This document shows positions 1 to 6,660 of a stretch of DNA of 43,338 bases, in pieces. Under the pieces are notes generated by a model. The model was not told the origin of the DNA. It worked only from the letters and a program-made list of their open reading frames with translations, and searched no databases. A program made the position numbers and the translations under genes. Within the stretch, counting starts at the first letter, position 1. The number at the start of each line of letters is the position of its first letter. Source of the stretch: a virus; the IMG/VR virus record IMGVR_UViG_3300047388_000191, positions 1 to 43,338 of that record; one strand, written 5' to 3'.

Positions 1-149
1 ACATACGCCGACCTCACAGACGCCAACCTCACAGACGCCGACCTCAGAGGCGCCGACCTCAGAGGCGCCTACCTCACAGACGCCAACCTCACAGACGCCG
101 ACCTCACAGACGCCAACCTCACAGACGCCGACCTCACAGGCGCCAACCT
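1..149 (+). repeat. Terminal repeat matching 43190-43338
   Basis: Identical to the last 149 bases except at 100/43289 (G/A) and 110/43299 (A/G). The first 99 bases match exactly, including all variable positions of the repeat. It supports circular closure at about 43,189 bases. Confidence 0.75.
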
Positions 150-192
150 CACCAAAGATCAGATCAAGGTAGCTATCGGGGCGAAGCGATGA
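1..192 (+). CDS. Pentapeptide-repeat protein, 3' end (continues from 42434)
   Basis: The window opens in frame inside a run of A(D/N)LxX pentapeptides encoded by 15-base units. The frame runs to a short non-repeat tail ([13 protein letters not shown]) and a TGA at 190-192. It has no start of its own and joins in frame to the gene at 42434 when the ends are overlapped. The joined protein would be about 315 residues. Pentapeptide repeats fold as a right-handed quadrilateral beta-helix; some members mimic DNA and bind gyrase, but no function can be read here. The stop overlaps the ATG of the next gene (ATGA), so this gene heads the early gene string. The exact repeat number is uncertain because assembly ended inside the array. 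Confidence 0.85.
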   Translation, partial: TYADLTDANLTDADLRGADLRGAYLTDANLTDADLTDANLTDADLTGANLTKDQIKVAIGAKR

Positions 193-563
193 CAACGGAA
201 TCTGATTACACAGTGGAGGGGTACGAGAATCTTCTTGCAGATCCTCTGCCCGTTGGAAGGTCTTCCGAGACAGATGCCGAGAAAGCTGACTTTCAGAAGC
301 GATGTGACGAGGCTGATGCCCACATCATGAACGAGAAGCCGTTGCCGAAGCCTGGACCAAGGCCCCAGTCCATCTCTGTGTCTGTCCGCAGGGTTATCCA
401 GCCGAAGCAGTATGAGAGCCTAGAGTTCTCTATGGCGGCTACCTGCGAGGTTGACCCCGATATGACCCTTGGGATCAACCTGGAGAAAGTGACGAAGCTG
501 CTGACGTCCAAGGTGGATTGGGCAGTTGCCATCTGGACCGGCACCCACCCGGAGGGTAGGTAA
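189..563 (+). CDS. Hypothetical phage protein, 124 aa
   Basis: Starts at an ATG overlapping the pentapeptide stop by four bases (ATGA), which suggests translational coupling. The N-terminal half is acidic and proline-rich. The C-terminal half, from about residue 62, looks folded: [20 protein letters not shown] followed by a hydrophobic stretch ending in VDWAVAIW. That style of segment (beta strands around a QYES-like motif) recurs in short phage early proteins, but I cannot name the family. The stop overlaps the next start (TAATG). Confidence 0.75.
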   Translation: MTTESDYTVEGYENLLADPLPVGRSSETDAEKADFQKRCDEADAHIMNEKPLPKPGPRPQSISVSVRRVIQPKQYESLEFSMAATCEVDPDMTLGINLEKVTKLLTSKVDWAVAIWTGTHPEGR

Positions 564-919
564 TGGACGAAACTCCCGAGGAAACGCTCGTTTCCTTTGC
601 CAAGATGGCCCTGGCTTCGGCCGGGTACTCCGTGAAGTACCCAATAAAGATGAGGCCGGGCGTAGAAACTTGGGATGCCTATACGGCGTGGGGCCCAGGG
701 TACCGGATTGGATCCTTTTTCAATAGCCGCGAGGCGGCCTGGGCGGCCTGTGCCGACCGCTGGGTCGAGAACAACACCGAGAAGCCCGACAAGGACGTTC
801 TGGCGGTCATGATGGCGCCATTGGCCAACTTCGCTCCAGGAACCAACCACGGTCCGTTGGTCAAGCTGACCAAGCCTCCCATCCCAGACAACTTCGATGA
901 CTGGGACGCGGCACGATGA
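563..919 (+). CDS. Hypothetical protein, 118 aa
   Basis: The ATG sits in TAATG, overlapping the preceding stop. The protein has an N-terminal helix (ETLVSFAKMALASAGY) and a tryptophan-rich middle (TWDAYTAWGPGYRIG). The acidic C-terminus ends DNFDDWDAAR. No motif gives a function. The strict coupling to its neighbours supports it as a real early gene; the long minus-strand frame over the same bases has no such context. Confidence 0.7.
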   Translation: MDETPEETLVSFAKMALASAGYSVKYPIKMRPGVETWDAYTAWGPGYRIGSFFNSREAAWAACADRWVENNTEKPDKDVLAVMMAPLANFAPGTNHGPLVKLTKPPIPDNFDDWDAAR

Positions 920-1011
920 CCCTAGAAGAATTGGTCTACACGATTGCTTCAGCGGTTTGCTGTGTTGCCGTTTGGGGCGTTGCCTTGATGATTATGATAG
1001 GAGCACGTTGA
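916..1011 (+). CDS. Small membrane protein, 31 aa
   Basis: A short frame whose ATG overlaps the previous stop (ATGA) and whose TGA lies one base before the next ATG. The product is an amphipathic N-terminus (MTLEELVYTIASAVCC) running into a single hydrophobic segment (VAVWGVALMIMIGAR), consistent with one transmembrane helix and a basic C-terminal end. Size and context fit a phage micro-protein acting at the membrane, but the role is unknown. It is supported by position and composition, not homology. Confidence 0.55.
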   Translation: MTLEELVYTIASAVCCVAVWGVALMIMIGAR

Positions 1012-1012
1012 T

Positions 1013-1201
1013 ATGACTGAACGAGAGGCCATCGCCGACCTGATCGATCGGCTCTCGAAGGCGCACCGGGAGATATCTCGGCTCGCGTTGAGTACGGACA
1101 GCAGGATAGAGTTTGGACGGTTGACCGGCAAAGCCGAGGGGCTCGCGCTCGCGTTCAGCTACTCCCGTGACGCCCTTGCACTACTGGGGGGCGGGGAATG
1201 A
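1013..1201 (+). CDS. Small hypothetical protein, 62 aa, paralogue of the one at 1511
   Basis: Mostly helical, with a charged N-terminus (MTEREAIADLIDRLSKAHRE). The C-terminal pattern GRLTGKAEGLALAFSYSRD matches the protein at 1511, which has SKAGGVRLALSYVRD at the same relative place. The two look like tandem paralogues separated by one gene. The start follows the previous stop with one base between, and the stop overlaps the next ATG. Function unknown. Confidence 0.7.
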   Translation: MTEREAIADLIDRLSKAHREISRLALSTDSRIEFGRLTGKAEGLALAFSYSRDALALLGGGE

Positions 1202-1473
1202 CTTGGGATCCGGCTATGAACCATGTCCATGCAGCAACGAAGCCTCGCGAGCAGCAGGTCCGCAAGGTGGTCATCCATCTTGCGGCTGCCGTCCTAGAGG
1301 TGCAAGAAGCCATTGCCTCTGACGTTGATGGCGACCCGGAGTACCTTGGGTGTCTCTCGGATGCCTGGAAGCTTCTCAGGGAAACCCACGATCTCTACAG
1401 TGCGCAGTTTCCCAGGCCAGTGGAGCCCAGAACTCCGAAGCAACGGAACTCCCTTTGGCGGAAGACATCATGA
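1198..1473 (+). CDS. Hypothetical protein, 91 aa
   Basis: Starts at the ATG in GGGGAATGA, overlapping the upstream stop by four bases. A helical segment (REQQVRKVVIHLAAAVLEVQ) is followed by a second around residues 50-68 (LSDAWKLLRETHDLYSAQF), then a basic tail. It lies between the two paralogous small proteins. Nothing identifies its function. Confidence 0.65.
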   Translation: MTWDPAMNHVHAATKPREQQVRKVVIHLAAAVLEVQEAIASDVDGDPEYLGCLSDAWKLLRETHDLYSAQFPRPVEPRTPKQRNSLWRKTS

Positions 1474-1510
1474 GAATCGTCATTCTCAGACTGTGCCATG
1501 GAGAAAACAC

Positions 1511-1708
1511 ATGAGTGACGACGCCCTCCTAGCCGAACTCACCGAGCGGTTGGAGAAGGCCGTGTATCGGCTCGATGATGCCGCCGCTAAGGAAGGGGCG
1601 GTGAATGTGAGCGACCACCTACGCAGCAAGGCTGGGGGCGTGAGGCTGGCGCTCAGCTACGTCAGGGACACGAACACCGAACGGAGGGATAGGCCCAATG
1701 ACCACTGA
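1511..1708 (+). CDS. Small hypothetical protein, 65 aa, paralogue of the one at 1013
   Basis: The frame is open further upstream, but this ATG has a GGAG ribosome site seven bases before it and gives a product colinear with the 62 aa protein at 1013 (acidic start, RLEKA, then KAGGVRLALSYVRD). The upstream extension is serine/proline-rich and overlaps the previous gene, so it is probably not translated. The 3' end overlaps the next gene by 11 bases. Function unknown. Confidence 0.7.
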   Translation: MSDDALLAELTERLEKAVYRLDDAAAKEGAVNVSDHLRSKAGGVRLALSYVRDTNTERRDRPNDH

Positions 1709-2000
1709 CCGCCACGAGGAAATCGTCACCCAATATGTCCACGGTTTCACGCTCGAATGTTCATGTGGTTGGGAGGGCGGACAAGATCTGACGCTCGACA
1801 GTCTTCACAACCAGTTTGTTGACCATCGCCGGGGTACGAACGACATGGCTGACACGCAAACCAAGCACTACGTTAAGGTCATCCGGTGGGGCTGGAAACG
1901 GCCCTGGTTCCGATTCACCCGCTCGATGAAGTGGGTACCGGGATGCCGCTCGCTGGTCATTGGGCCGTACGAGTTCATATGGCGGTATCGCGATGCGTGA
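1698..2000 (+). CDS. Hypothetical protein with CxC motif, 100 aa
   Basis: The N-terminal part carries HGFTLECSCGWEGG and then DSLHNQFVDHR. Cys-x-Cys followed by spaced histidines resembles short zinc-binding phage proteins. The C-terminal half is rich in Trp, Arg and Lys (RWGWKRPWFRFTRSMKW), very basic and aromatic, compatible with nucleic-acid or membrane contact. It overlaps both neighbours by about 8-11 bases. No named family. Confidence 0.65.
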   Translation: MTTDRHEEIVTQYVHGFTLECSCGWEGGQDLTLDSLHNQFVDHRRGTNDMADTQTKHYVKVIRWGWKRPWFRFTRSMKWVPGCRSLVIGPYEFIWRYRDA

Positions 2001-2304
2001 ACTCTTGGGAAGCCGACTTCTCGGTAACGAGATGGAATATCAATTCCACCTCCGCGCCCGTGACTTTGCCGGGATTGAGGGTCCCGTCCCTACTTTCACT
2101 AACTGGCGACAAATGATTGCATCATCCTATCAAAGAGGGGTGGCTATGAGAGTTGGAGAATGGCTAGAGATCGCGAAGCTTTTGAGCCATGAGGTTCGGG
2201 AGCTGCGAACCAAAGTACGGCAACAAGATAAAACCATCTGTGATCTTGAGTATCAGATTTCGAAATACCGGGAGTGCCTTGAAACATGCCTGAAGCAACT
2301 ATAG
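1993..2304 (+). CDS. Hypothetical coiled-coil protein, 103 aa
   Basis: The frame opens earlier, but ATG 1993 overlaps the previous stop by eight bases in the style of its neighbours. Residues 1-60 have no clear motif. From about residue 65 the protein is a predicted coiled coil with heptad-like spacing (WLEIAKLLSHEVRELRTK and following), ending in a cysteine pair (CLETCLKQL). It may oligomerise. Function unknown. Confidence 0.65.
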   Translation: MRELLGSRLLGNEMEYQFHLRARDFAGIEGPVPTFTNWRQMIASSYQRGVAMRVGEWLEIAKLLSHEVRELRTKVRQQDKTICDLEYQISKYRECLETCLKQL

Positions 2305-2651
2305 TAAAAAGAGAAATCTCCCCGTACAAGGGAGTTGCAAAGCAGGCCGCCAAGATGGCCGCCACCATTCGCGAAAAGGGCTGGGTTCAGGGTGCGTACG
2401 TTGTGTACGACGGACGGGTTTGCCTGGCTGGCTCTGCGTTAGTCGGTCGAAACGTCCATATATCAATGTCATTTGCAACCCAGGACACATTGAGAGTTCT
2501 ACGGGCCGTGGGGGCGGCGGCTTGCTTGGCTGTTTCTGCGCTGGTGGAGCACCACTGTAGCTACCTTTGCGCCACCGGATTCAACGACGTCAAGACAACC
2601 ACCAAGGAAGACATTCTGGCTATCCTTGACCTTATTGCGGAGACGGCATGA
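2286..2651 (+). CDS. DUF6197-like protein, 121 aa
   Basis: The arrangement GWVQGAYVVYDGRVCLAGSA, followed by a C-terminal FNDVKTTTKEDILAILDLIAE, matches my recollection of DUF6197, small proteins of actinobacteria and their phages with a GW.QGA...CL.GA start and an FND...T..ev...L end. The biochemical role of that family is not known. It overlaps the upstream gene by 19 bases and the downstream small membrane gene by four. The family assignment is from pattern memory and was not searched. Confidence 0.7.
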   Translation: MPEATIVKREISPYKGVAKQAAKMAATIREKGWVQGAYVVYDGRVCLAGSALVGRNVHISMSFATQDTLRVLRAVGAAACLAVSALVEHHCSYLCATGFNDVKTTTKEDILAILDLIAETA

Positions 2652-2773
2652 TCGGGGTAGCTATCACCTCGCTCGCCACGGCATTTATGGTTCATGCCCA
2701 GGGAGGTCCCAACTGGGCTGCGCTTGGGTTTGGGATAGTTGTCGCGTACATAGTTGCTGACGGGCTTGAGTAA
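2648..2773 (+). CDS. Small membrane protein, 41 aa
   Basis: A short frame opening at the ATG that overlaps the previous TGA and closing with TAATG shared with the next gene. It has two hydrophobic segments (MIGVAITSLATAFMVHA and WAALGFGIVVAYIVA) around a QGGPN turn, so two membrane passes are likely. It could be an accessory lysis or superinfection protein, but it lies in the early block far from the lysin. Support is positional and compositional. Confidence 0.6.
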   Translation: MIGVAITSLATAFMVHAQGGPNWAALGFGIVVAYIVADGLE

Positions 2774-3033
2774 TGGCTCCCTATATTGACGTTGATCGAA
2801 GGAATGAGATTGACAGGGACGGCCGCCACGCGGTCATCACCGGCCCAGGGGAGTTGAACTTCGTTTTCACGGACGCCATAACCGATTACTTGTTCGACAA
2901 TGGCATCTCGTACCAGTCTATCAACGACGTCTTGGGAGCCCTGGAAGGAGCCAAGCTAGAGTTTTACCGTAGAATAGCCGTACCTTACGAAGAGAAGAAG
3001 CTTCAGGAGAACGGAGATGTCTATGACGGCTGA
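2773..3033 (+). CDS. DUF6899-like phage protein, 86 aa
   Basis: The start PYIDVDRRNEID, the core GPGELNFVFTDAITDYL with YQSINDVLGALEGAKLEFYRR, and the end PYEEKKLQENGDVYDG match my memory of a widespread small phage family (DUF6899-like). Its typical pattern is PYI...R, GELNY, a helical VGVLE..KLE.YRR and PYE..K...NGDVY. Length agrees with that family. Its function is not established. The start is fused to the previous stop (TAATG). Confidence 0.8.
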   Translation: MAPYIDVDRRNEIDRDGRHAVITGPGELNFVFTDAITDYLFDNGISYQSINDVLGALEGAKLEFYRRIAVPYEEKKLQENGDVYDG

Positions 3034-3154
3034 ACAGAAGACTGAAGTATTCGGAGAAGAACTAGAGATGGTGTGGATCCTGGACGATGAGGACCGGCCA
3101 TCGATGCGCCATACCGCCGTATTTGAAATGGTCAACTGGGGAGTTTTCCTATGA
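3017..3154 (+). CDS. Small acidic hypothetical protein, 45 aa
   Basis: The ATG follows an AGGAG-type site (AGGAGAACGGAG) inside the 3' end of the preceding gene. A second in-frame ATG lies six bases later. The product is acidic (EVFGEELEMVWILDDEDRPS) with a hydrophobic end. Its stop overlaps the ATG of the next gene (ATGA). No known family. Confidence 0.5.
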   Translation: MSMTAEQKTEVFGEELEMVWILDDEDRPSMRHTAVFEMVNWGVFL

Positions 3155-3441
3155 GCACTGAATCGGCCTCTCAAGGGATCCAAGATGCTACCGCTGAGGA
3201 CATCATGAAGGCCGCCTGGAACATCATGAACCAGGCAGTCCCCTTGACCATTGAAGTTCAGAAGCCGCTGGGCCGGATTACGCTCCCTGGGGGTCTGGAC
3301 CCCAGGGAGATTCGTATTGAATCCCTGTCCTCCCTAACTGTGGCTTTGACAAGCTGCCTCAATATGGTTATGGTTGCTTGGGTAAAGGAGCATGAGCTGA
3401 AGATGCTCCCAAGGGCAGAACGTCGCAGGAGGATGAACTAA
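3151..3441 (+). CDS. Hypothetical protein, 96 aa
   Basis: Start overlaps the upstream stop. Helices flank a central strand-rich part (VPLTIEVQKPLGRITLPGG). The C-terminus is strongly basic (LPRAERRRRMN), so nucleic-acid contact is possible. No recognised family. Three bases separate its stop from the next start. Confidence 0.65.
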   Translation: MSTESASQGIQDATAEDIMKAAWNIMNQAVPLTIEVQKPLGRITLPGGLDPREIRIESLSSLTVALTSCLNMVMVAWVKEHELKMLPRAERRRRMN

Positions 3442-3444
3442 GTC

Positions 3445-3777
3445 ATGAAGTGGCAATGCAAGGTCTGCGGAAAGTCGTTGACGTTCAATGAGCTGAGGTT
3501 GCATCCATGCGATTCTTACTTGAGGCTTCAGCTTGCCCTGGAAGCTCTCAACAACGTGGCTAAGTCGTGGTCGTCATTTCCAACCCCGGCTTACCGTAGC
3601 CCTACGTTCATGCAGCTTCTCAACATGGTTTCCGACGTCAATCTTCCAACCCCAGAGACAGAGGCGCTAATGGAATATGCCGACGAAATCGAAGAAACCT
3701 TTATTGCCCAGTACATCGACGACTGGTTCGCGAAAACCTTTCCCAACTCCTACGATTCTTCACAAGGGATCACTTAG
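3445..3777 (+). CDS. Zinc-finger-like hypothetical protein, 110 aa
   Basis: The N-terminus has CKVCGKSLTFNELRLHPC, a Cys-x2-Cys ... His-x-Cys arrangement typical of a small zinc finger. The rest is helical and acidic toward the end (TEALMEYADEIEETF, YIDDWFAKTF). A DNA- or protein-binding adaptor role is plausible but not shown. The TAG stop is followed directly by the frame of the SSB-like gene, which has no obvious ATG nearby. Confidence 0.65.
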   Translation: MKWQCKVCGKSLTFNELRLHPCDSYLRLQLALEALNNVAKSWSSFPTPAYRSPTFMQLLNMVSDVNLPTPETEALMEYADEIEETFIAQYIDDWFAKTFPNSYDSSQGIT

Positions 3778-3856
3778 GATTCATGCAAGGGGTTTCTCGG
3801 GAGATGAACATTCCCGAGTAGTTGGGTACGAGGTTCTGGATACAACCCCAGTGGTC

Positions 3857-4747
3857 ATGGTTTCCATCAACGACGGGCTCAACATGCACCCAGCACAGCC
3901 ATTGGCTTGGCTGGCAACATACGCAAGCAACGGCGACGAAATGCTCATACAAAGGGAGAATGCAAAGGTTCAGAAGTGGTACCGATTGTGGGCCACAAAC
4001 GAAGACCTTCGGGAATTAGTCCGCGATAGCGTGGGGGCTCTGAGCCTCATCAACCACTCAAGCGGGATCTTGGAATTGGCCAAGCCCGACCCAAACTTAG
4101 GAGAAGTTTCAATGGCAATCGTCACGGCGAAAACGAATGAGGCGGCAGATGTGTCGCGAGACATTCAGGACAACACCTTTTTCCCGGTTGTTCTGTTGGG
4201 GGTGAACCGGGTTCAGTCCTCGGAGCAGTACAAGAAGAATAAGGCCGAGGGATCGCCGCCCGAGTGGCGCCTCCTTTACAAGTGGAATACCGAAGACGGC
4301 CTCGACAACTGGATCTTCGACGCAACCTCGACAAGCCTGGGGGAGAGCAAGGCAACCGTTGCTATGCTTCGCCAGCTTATCAACGCACTGCATGGCCGCA
4401 AGCCAGGGTCCCCTGTTGCGTGGTTCAACGACGAGACGTTGGAGTACGGACTGGACGCCGAGTACGTCGAGGGGGCAACCCCTGATGGGCAACTTTTGCC
4501 CGGTCTAAGGGTTCAGGTCATGGGATTGTCAACAGAAACGACTGTAAATGGCGAGAGGCGCAACAAATTCAAGGTAAAGGCGTACAAGCAGGCGGACCCT
4601 ACGAGTGCGTCGCCTGCTGCTCCCGCTACGGAGACGACGCCAACAACTGCCGCCTCGTCTGTGGCGAGTACCGTTGCTAGCCCTACCGTTGCCGCGGCGG
4701 CCGCGGTTGCCCCATCTGCGGCGTCTACTGACGAAGTAGACTTCTAA
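3857..4747 (+). CDS. Putative ssDNA-binding-like protein, 296 aa
   Basis: The downstream core (from MAIVTAK, base 4112) has strand-rich sequence. It is followed by a Thr/Ala/Pro/Ser linker of about 45 residues and a short acidic-hydrophobic tip, TDEVDF. Core, disordered linker and acidic tip is the SSB layout, where the tip recruits repair proteins; E. coli SSB ends DDDIPF. The next gene is a recombination-type nuclease, which fits. I do not recognise an OB-fold by motif, so this is inference. The start is uncertain: the frame is open from 3677, ATG 3857 lacks a ribosome site, an ATT at 3779 follows AAGGGA, and ATG 4112 has a strong AGGAGAAG five bases upstream. Confidence 0.6.
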   Translation: MVSINDGLNMHPAQPLAWLATYASNGDEMLIQRENAKVQKWYRLWATNEDLRELVRDSVGALSLINHSSGILELAKPDPNLGEVSMAIVTAKTNEAADVSRDIQDNTFFPVVLLGVNRVQSSEQYKKNKAEGSPPEWRLLYKWNTEDGLDNWIFDATSTSLGESKATVAMLRQLINALHGRKPGSPVAWFNDETLEYGLDAEYVEGATPDGQLLPGLRVQVMGLSTETTVNGERRNKFKVKAYKQADPTSASPAAPATETTPTTAASSVASTVASPTVAAAAAVAPSAASTDEVDF

Positions 4748-4768
4748 GTTACCGAACCGAGCGGCCAA

Positions 4769-4796
4769 GGGGGCCGGGAGAGAGTTCCCGGTCCCC
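4769..4796 (+). terminator. GC-rich intercistronic hairpin
   Basis: An 11-pair stem (4769-4779 with 4786-4796, one G-T pair) encloses a GAGAGT loop between the SSB-like gene and the nuclease. No T-run follows, so it may be a processing or attenuation structure rather than a classic terminator. It is followed directly by GTAGGAGTAC, the same arrangement as at 7745 and 40369. Confidence 0.6.
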
Positions 4797-4812
4797 GACA
4801 GTAGGAGTACCA

Positions 4813-5805
4813 ATGGCTATCGTAAAAGGTCCGGCCGTACAGGTCGAGTCAACGGAGATCAAGCCCCCCCCGGAGCACTTGAGCTATTCACAGATTACGT
4901 CCTTGTCGGGGGCGTACAAGTATTCATGCTCTCGTAAGTGGGCGTACGAGAAGCTGCTGGGCGTTCCCTGGGTTTCTTCAGGTGCGTTGATCTGCGGAAG
5001 TTCGTTTGACCTCGGGGCGAATACGTTCTTTGAGGGACGTATGGGTCTGTTGGCAAATGTCAACGCCGACGACCTGGACGACTGCCTTGCCAGCGGGATC
5101 AAGGCTGCTCATGTTTCCCTCGACGCCCTCATTGAGACGGAGACGTTTCGCGTCCCAATGACCGGAACCCAGGCAAGCCAGTACAAAGAAGCGTTGCGCC
5201 TCGGTTTGACGGCTTTCGCAATGGCCAACCGAGAGACGAAGGTTGGAGCAGTCCAAACACGACATGAGTTCACTGTCAATGGGCGAACCGTGATTGGATT
5301 CTCCGACCGCATCGACGCTGACGGAACCATCGTTGACCATAAGTGGAGCGGCTCCGCGCGTTGGGACAAGGATGGAAACTGGGACATGGGCTGGATCAAC
5401 GAGAAGCGCGACCAGCTCGCCATCTACTGGTTGTCCCGCATGGCCGAGTACCGGCGCTGGCTGAAGGAGCCGAGGGAAACAACCCAGGATTCCAACGGGG
5501 AAGAGCAGCCTCAATTCGGGCCTCCCGTTGAACCGGCAGGAAAGATCGTTGTGGTCTACATGAGGGCCAACTCCAAGACCCCCCAAGTCAAGGAATACAA
5601 GATGGAGTTTACGAATGAAGACAAGGAGAGAGTTTTGGGAATCATCCTTGAGGCCGACGCCATCGCCAAGAGCGGTCGCTATCCAGCTCGCCCAGGTGAT
5701 GCTTGCGGTTTCTGTAGTTCTGTTGACCGCTGCCGTACTGACAGCCTTCGGGCTGACCCTTCTTTCGCTGACCTTACCGGCCTACCAATGGCCGTGACGT
5801 CATGA
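4813..5805 (+). CDS. Cas4/RecB-like PD-(D/E)XK exonuclease, 330 aa
   Basis: Nuclease residues are in the expected order: E152 (RHEFTV), D165 (GFSDRID), D175-x-K177 (IVDHK) and Q201...Y205 (QLAIYW). These are the PD-(D/E)XK motifs of the RecB/Cas4 group. One cysteine near the N-terminus (C39, YSCSRKW) and three at the C-terminus (C298, C301, C307 in CGFCSSVDRC) fit the four ligands of a 4Fe-4S cluster, as in Cas4 and AddB. It probably resects DNA ends in phage recombination or repair with the SSB-like partner upstream. No CRISPR genes are nearby. The start has AGGAG five bases upstream. Confidence 0.85.
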   Translation: MAIVKGPAVQVESTEIKPPPEHLSYSQITSLSGAYKYSCSRKWAYEKLLGVPWVSSGALICGSSFDLGANTFFEGRMGLLANVNADDLDDCLASGIKAAHVSLDALIETETFRVPMTGTQASQYKEALRLGLTAFAMANRETKVGAVQTRHEFTVNGRTVIGFSDRIDADGTIVDHKWSGSARWDKDGNWDMGWINEKRDQLAIYWLSRMAEYRRWLKEPRETTQDSNGEEQPQFGPPVEPAGKIVVVYMRANSKTPQVKEYKMEFTNEDKERVLGIILEADAIAKSGRYPARPGDACGFCSSVDRCRTDSLRADPSFADLTGLPMAVTS

Positions 5806-6125
5806 CGAACGAAGACCGCATGGCCATCATTGAAAGCATAATTCTCAACGAACGGTCCATCATCAAGGTCAAGGGTGATTCGTACGCTGGCCCCAACGAT
5901 GTGTTGAAAAACTTCAAGGACGTTGCCGCCGACACTGGCCTTACAAAATATCAGGTGTGGAGCGTTTACTTCGGTAAGCATCTTGGCTCAGTCCACAACG
6001 CAATCAAGGCCAATCCCAGCGGTCCCGTTGACGGGAGCGAAGGGATGGCAAGCCGCATTCTCGACATTAGGACGTATGCTGGCTTGTTGCAATGCCTACT
6101 TGAAGAGGATGGAATTCTGACATGA
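5802..6125 (+). CDS. Nmad1/DUF1599-like protein, 107 aa
   Basis: Segments KGDSYAGPNDVLKNFKDVA, LTKYQVWSVYFGKHLGSVHN and SEGMASRILDIRTYAGLLQCLLEE follow the layout of the nucleotide modification associated domain 1 family: a K..DY turn, a helix ending in FGKH, and a final D..TY..LL helix. That domain occurs in phages, often near nucleotide or base-modification genes. The next gene is a DUF4406 nucleotide-processing candidate, so the pair may work on nucleotides. The assignment is by pattern only. Confidence 0.6.
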   Translation: MTNEDRMAIIESIILNERSIIKVKGDSYAGPNDVLKNFKDVAADTGLTKYQVWSVYFGKHLGSVHNAIKANPSGPVDGSEGMASRILDIRTYAGLLQCLLEEDGILT

Positions 6126-6445
6126 GCGAAGGATTCAGAAGTATCATTGCGTACGTCTCAGGTCCCATGACGGGCCGGGAGGACAACAACCGCCATGCCT
6201 TCAACGCTGCCTCAGAGAGCCTTCGAGAATCGGGAATCATTGTCCTCAGTCCTGCCGAGCATGACATGGGCAAGGTTCACGAACGGTCCCATCATATGAG
6301 GTTCGACATTCAACAGGTGCTCATGAGCGACGTTGTGTATGTTCTCCCGGGATGGAAGAGTTCGAAGGGGGCCAAGCTGGAGGTTGCCATTGCCCGGGAG
6401 ATCGGGCTGCCAATCATCGACTACGTTACGGAGACAGAAATATGA
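6122..6445 (+). CDS. DUF4406 protein (nucleoside 2-deoxyribosyltransferase-like), 107 aa
   Basis: IAYVSGPMTGREDNN at the start, a Rossmann-like core, DIQQVLMSDVVYVLPGW and SSKGAKLEVAIAREIGLPI are the hallmarks of DUF4406, related to nucleoside 2-deoxyribosyltransferases. E at KLE is the expected catalytic or nucleotide-contact glutamate. Such phage proteins are thought to hydrolyse or transfer the base of nucleotides. It overlaps the Nmad1-like gene by four bases, so they are surely co-translated. The substrate cannot be inferred. Confidence 0.85.
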   Translation: MSEGFRSIIAYVSGPMTGREDNNRHAFNAASESLRESGIIVLSPAEHDMGKVHERSHHMRFDIQQVLMSDVVYVLPGWKSSKGAKLEVAIAREIGLPIIDYVTETEI

Positions 6446-6660
6446 GTACATCGAAGTCCTTGGCGGATTTCGCAGGACCAGGGAAGGTTCCTTGCGTCAT
6501 TTGTTCACTTTCCCAAAATGCTCTGCGCCAGGAAGTTGAGGACGGAAGGCGCAACGGCATTAGTATGGTAAAGATAGGGCAATGGCTTCGGACTGTTCAT
6601 GGAATAGACCTGGCCACCGAAGCGAGAGTTGAGAGGCATTTCCGTGACCACGTCGCCTGA
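6442..6660 (+). CDS. CxxC plus HTH-like small protein, 72 aa
   Basis: The ATG overlaps the DUF4406 stop (ATGA). An N-terminal CVIC is followed by RQEVEDGRRNGISMVKIGQW and VERHFRDH. That is the layout of small phage proteins with a cysteine knuckle and a helix-turn-helix (acidic helix, short turn, recognition-like helix, terminal H..H). It may be a DNA-binding regulator. The family name is not known to me. Confidence 0.6.
   Translation: MSTSKSLADFAGPGKVPCVICSLSQNALRQEVEDGRRNGISMVKIGQWLRTVHGIDLATEARVERHFRDHVA

Noticed and set aside
293-850. 185-codon minus-strand frame
   Set aside because: Opposite to two tightly coupled early genes; no start signal or motif.
3783-3821. 12-codon leader MQGVSREMNIPE with possible frameshift into the SSB-like frame
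   Set aside because: No standard slippery heptamer or downstream structure; treated as a chance frame.
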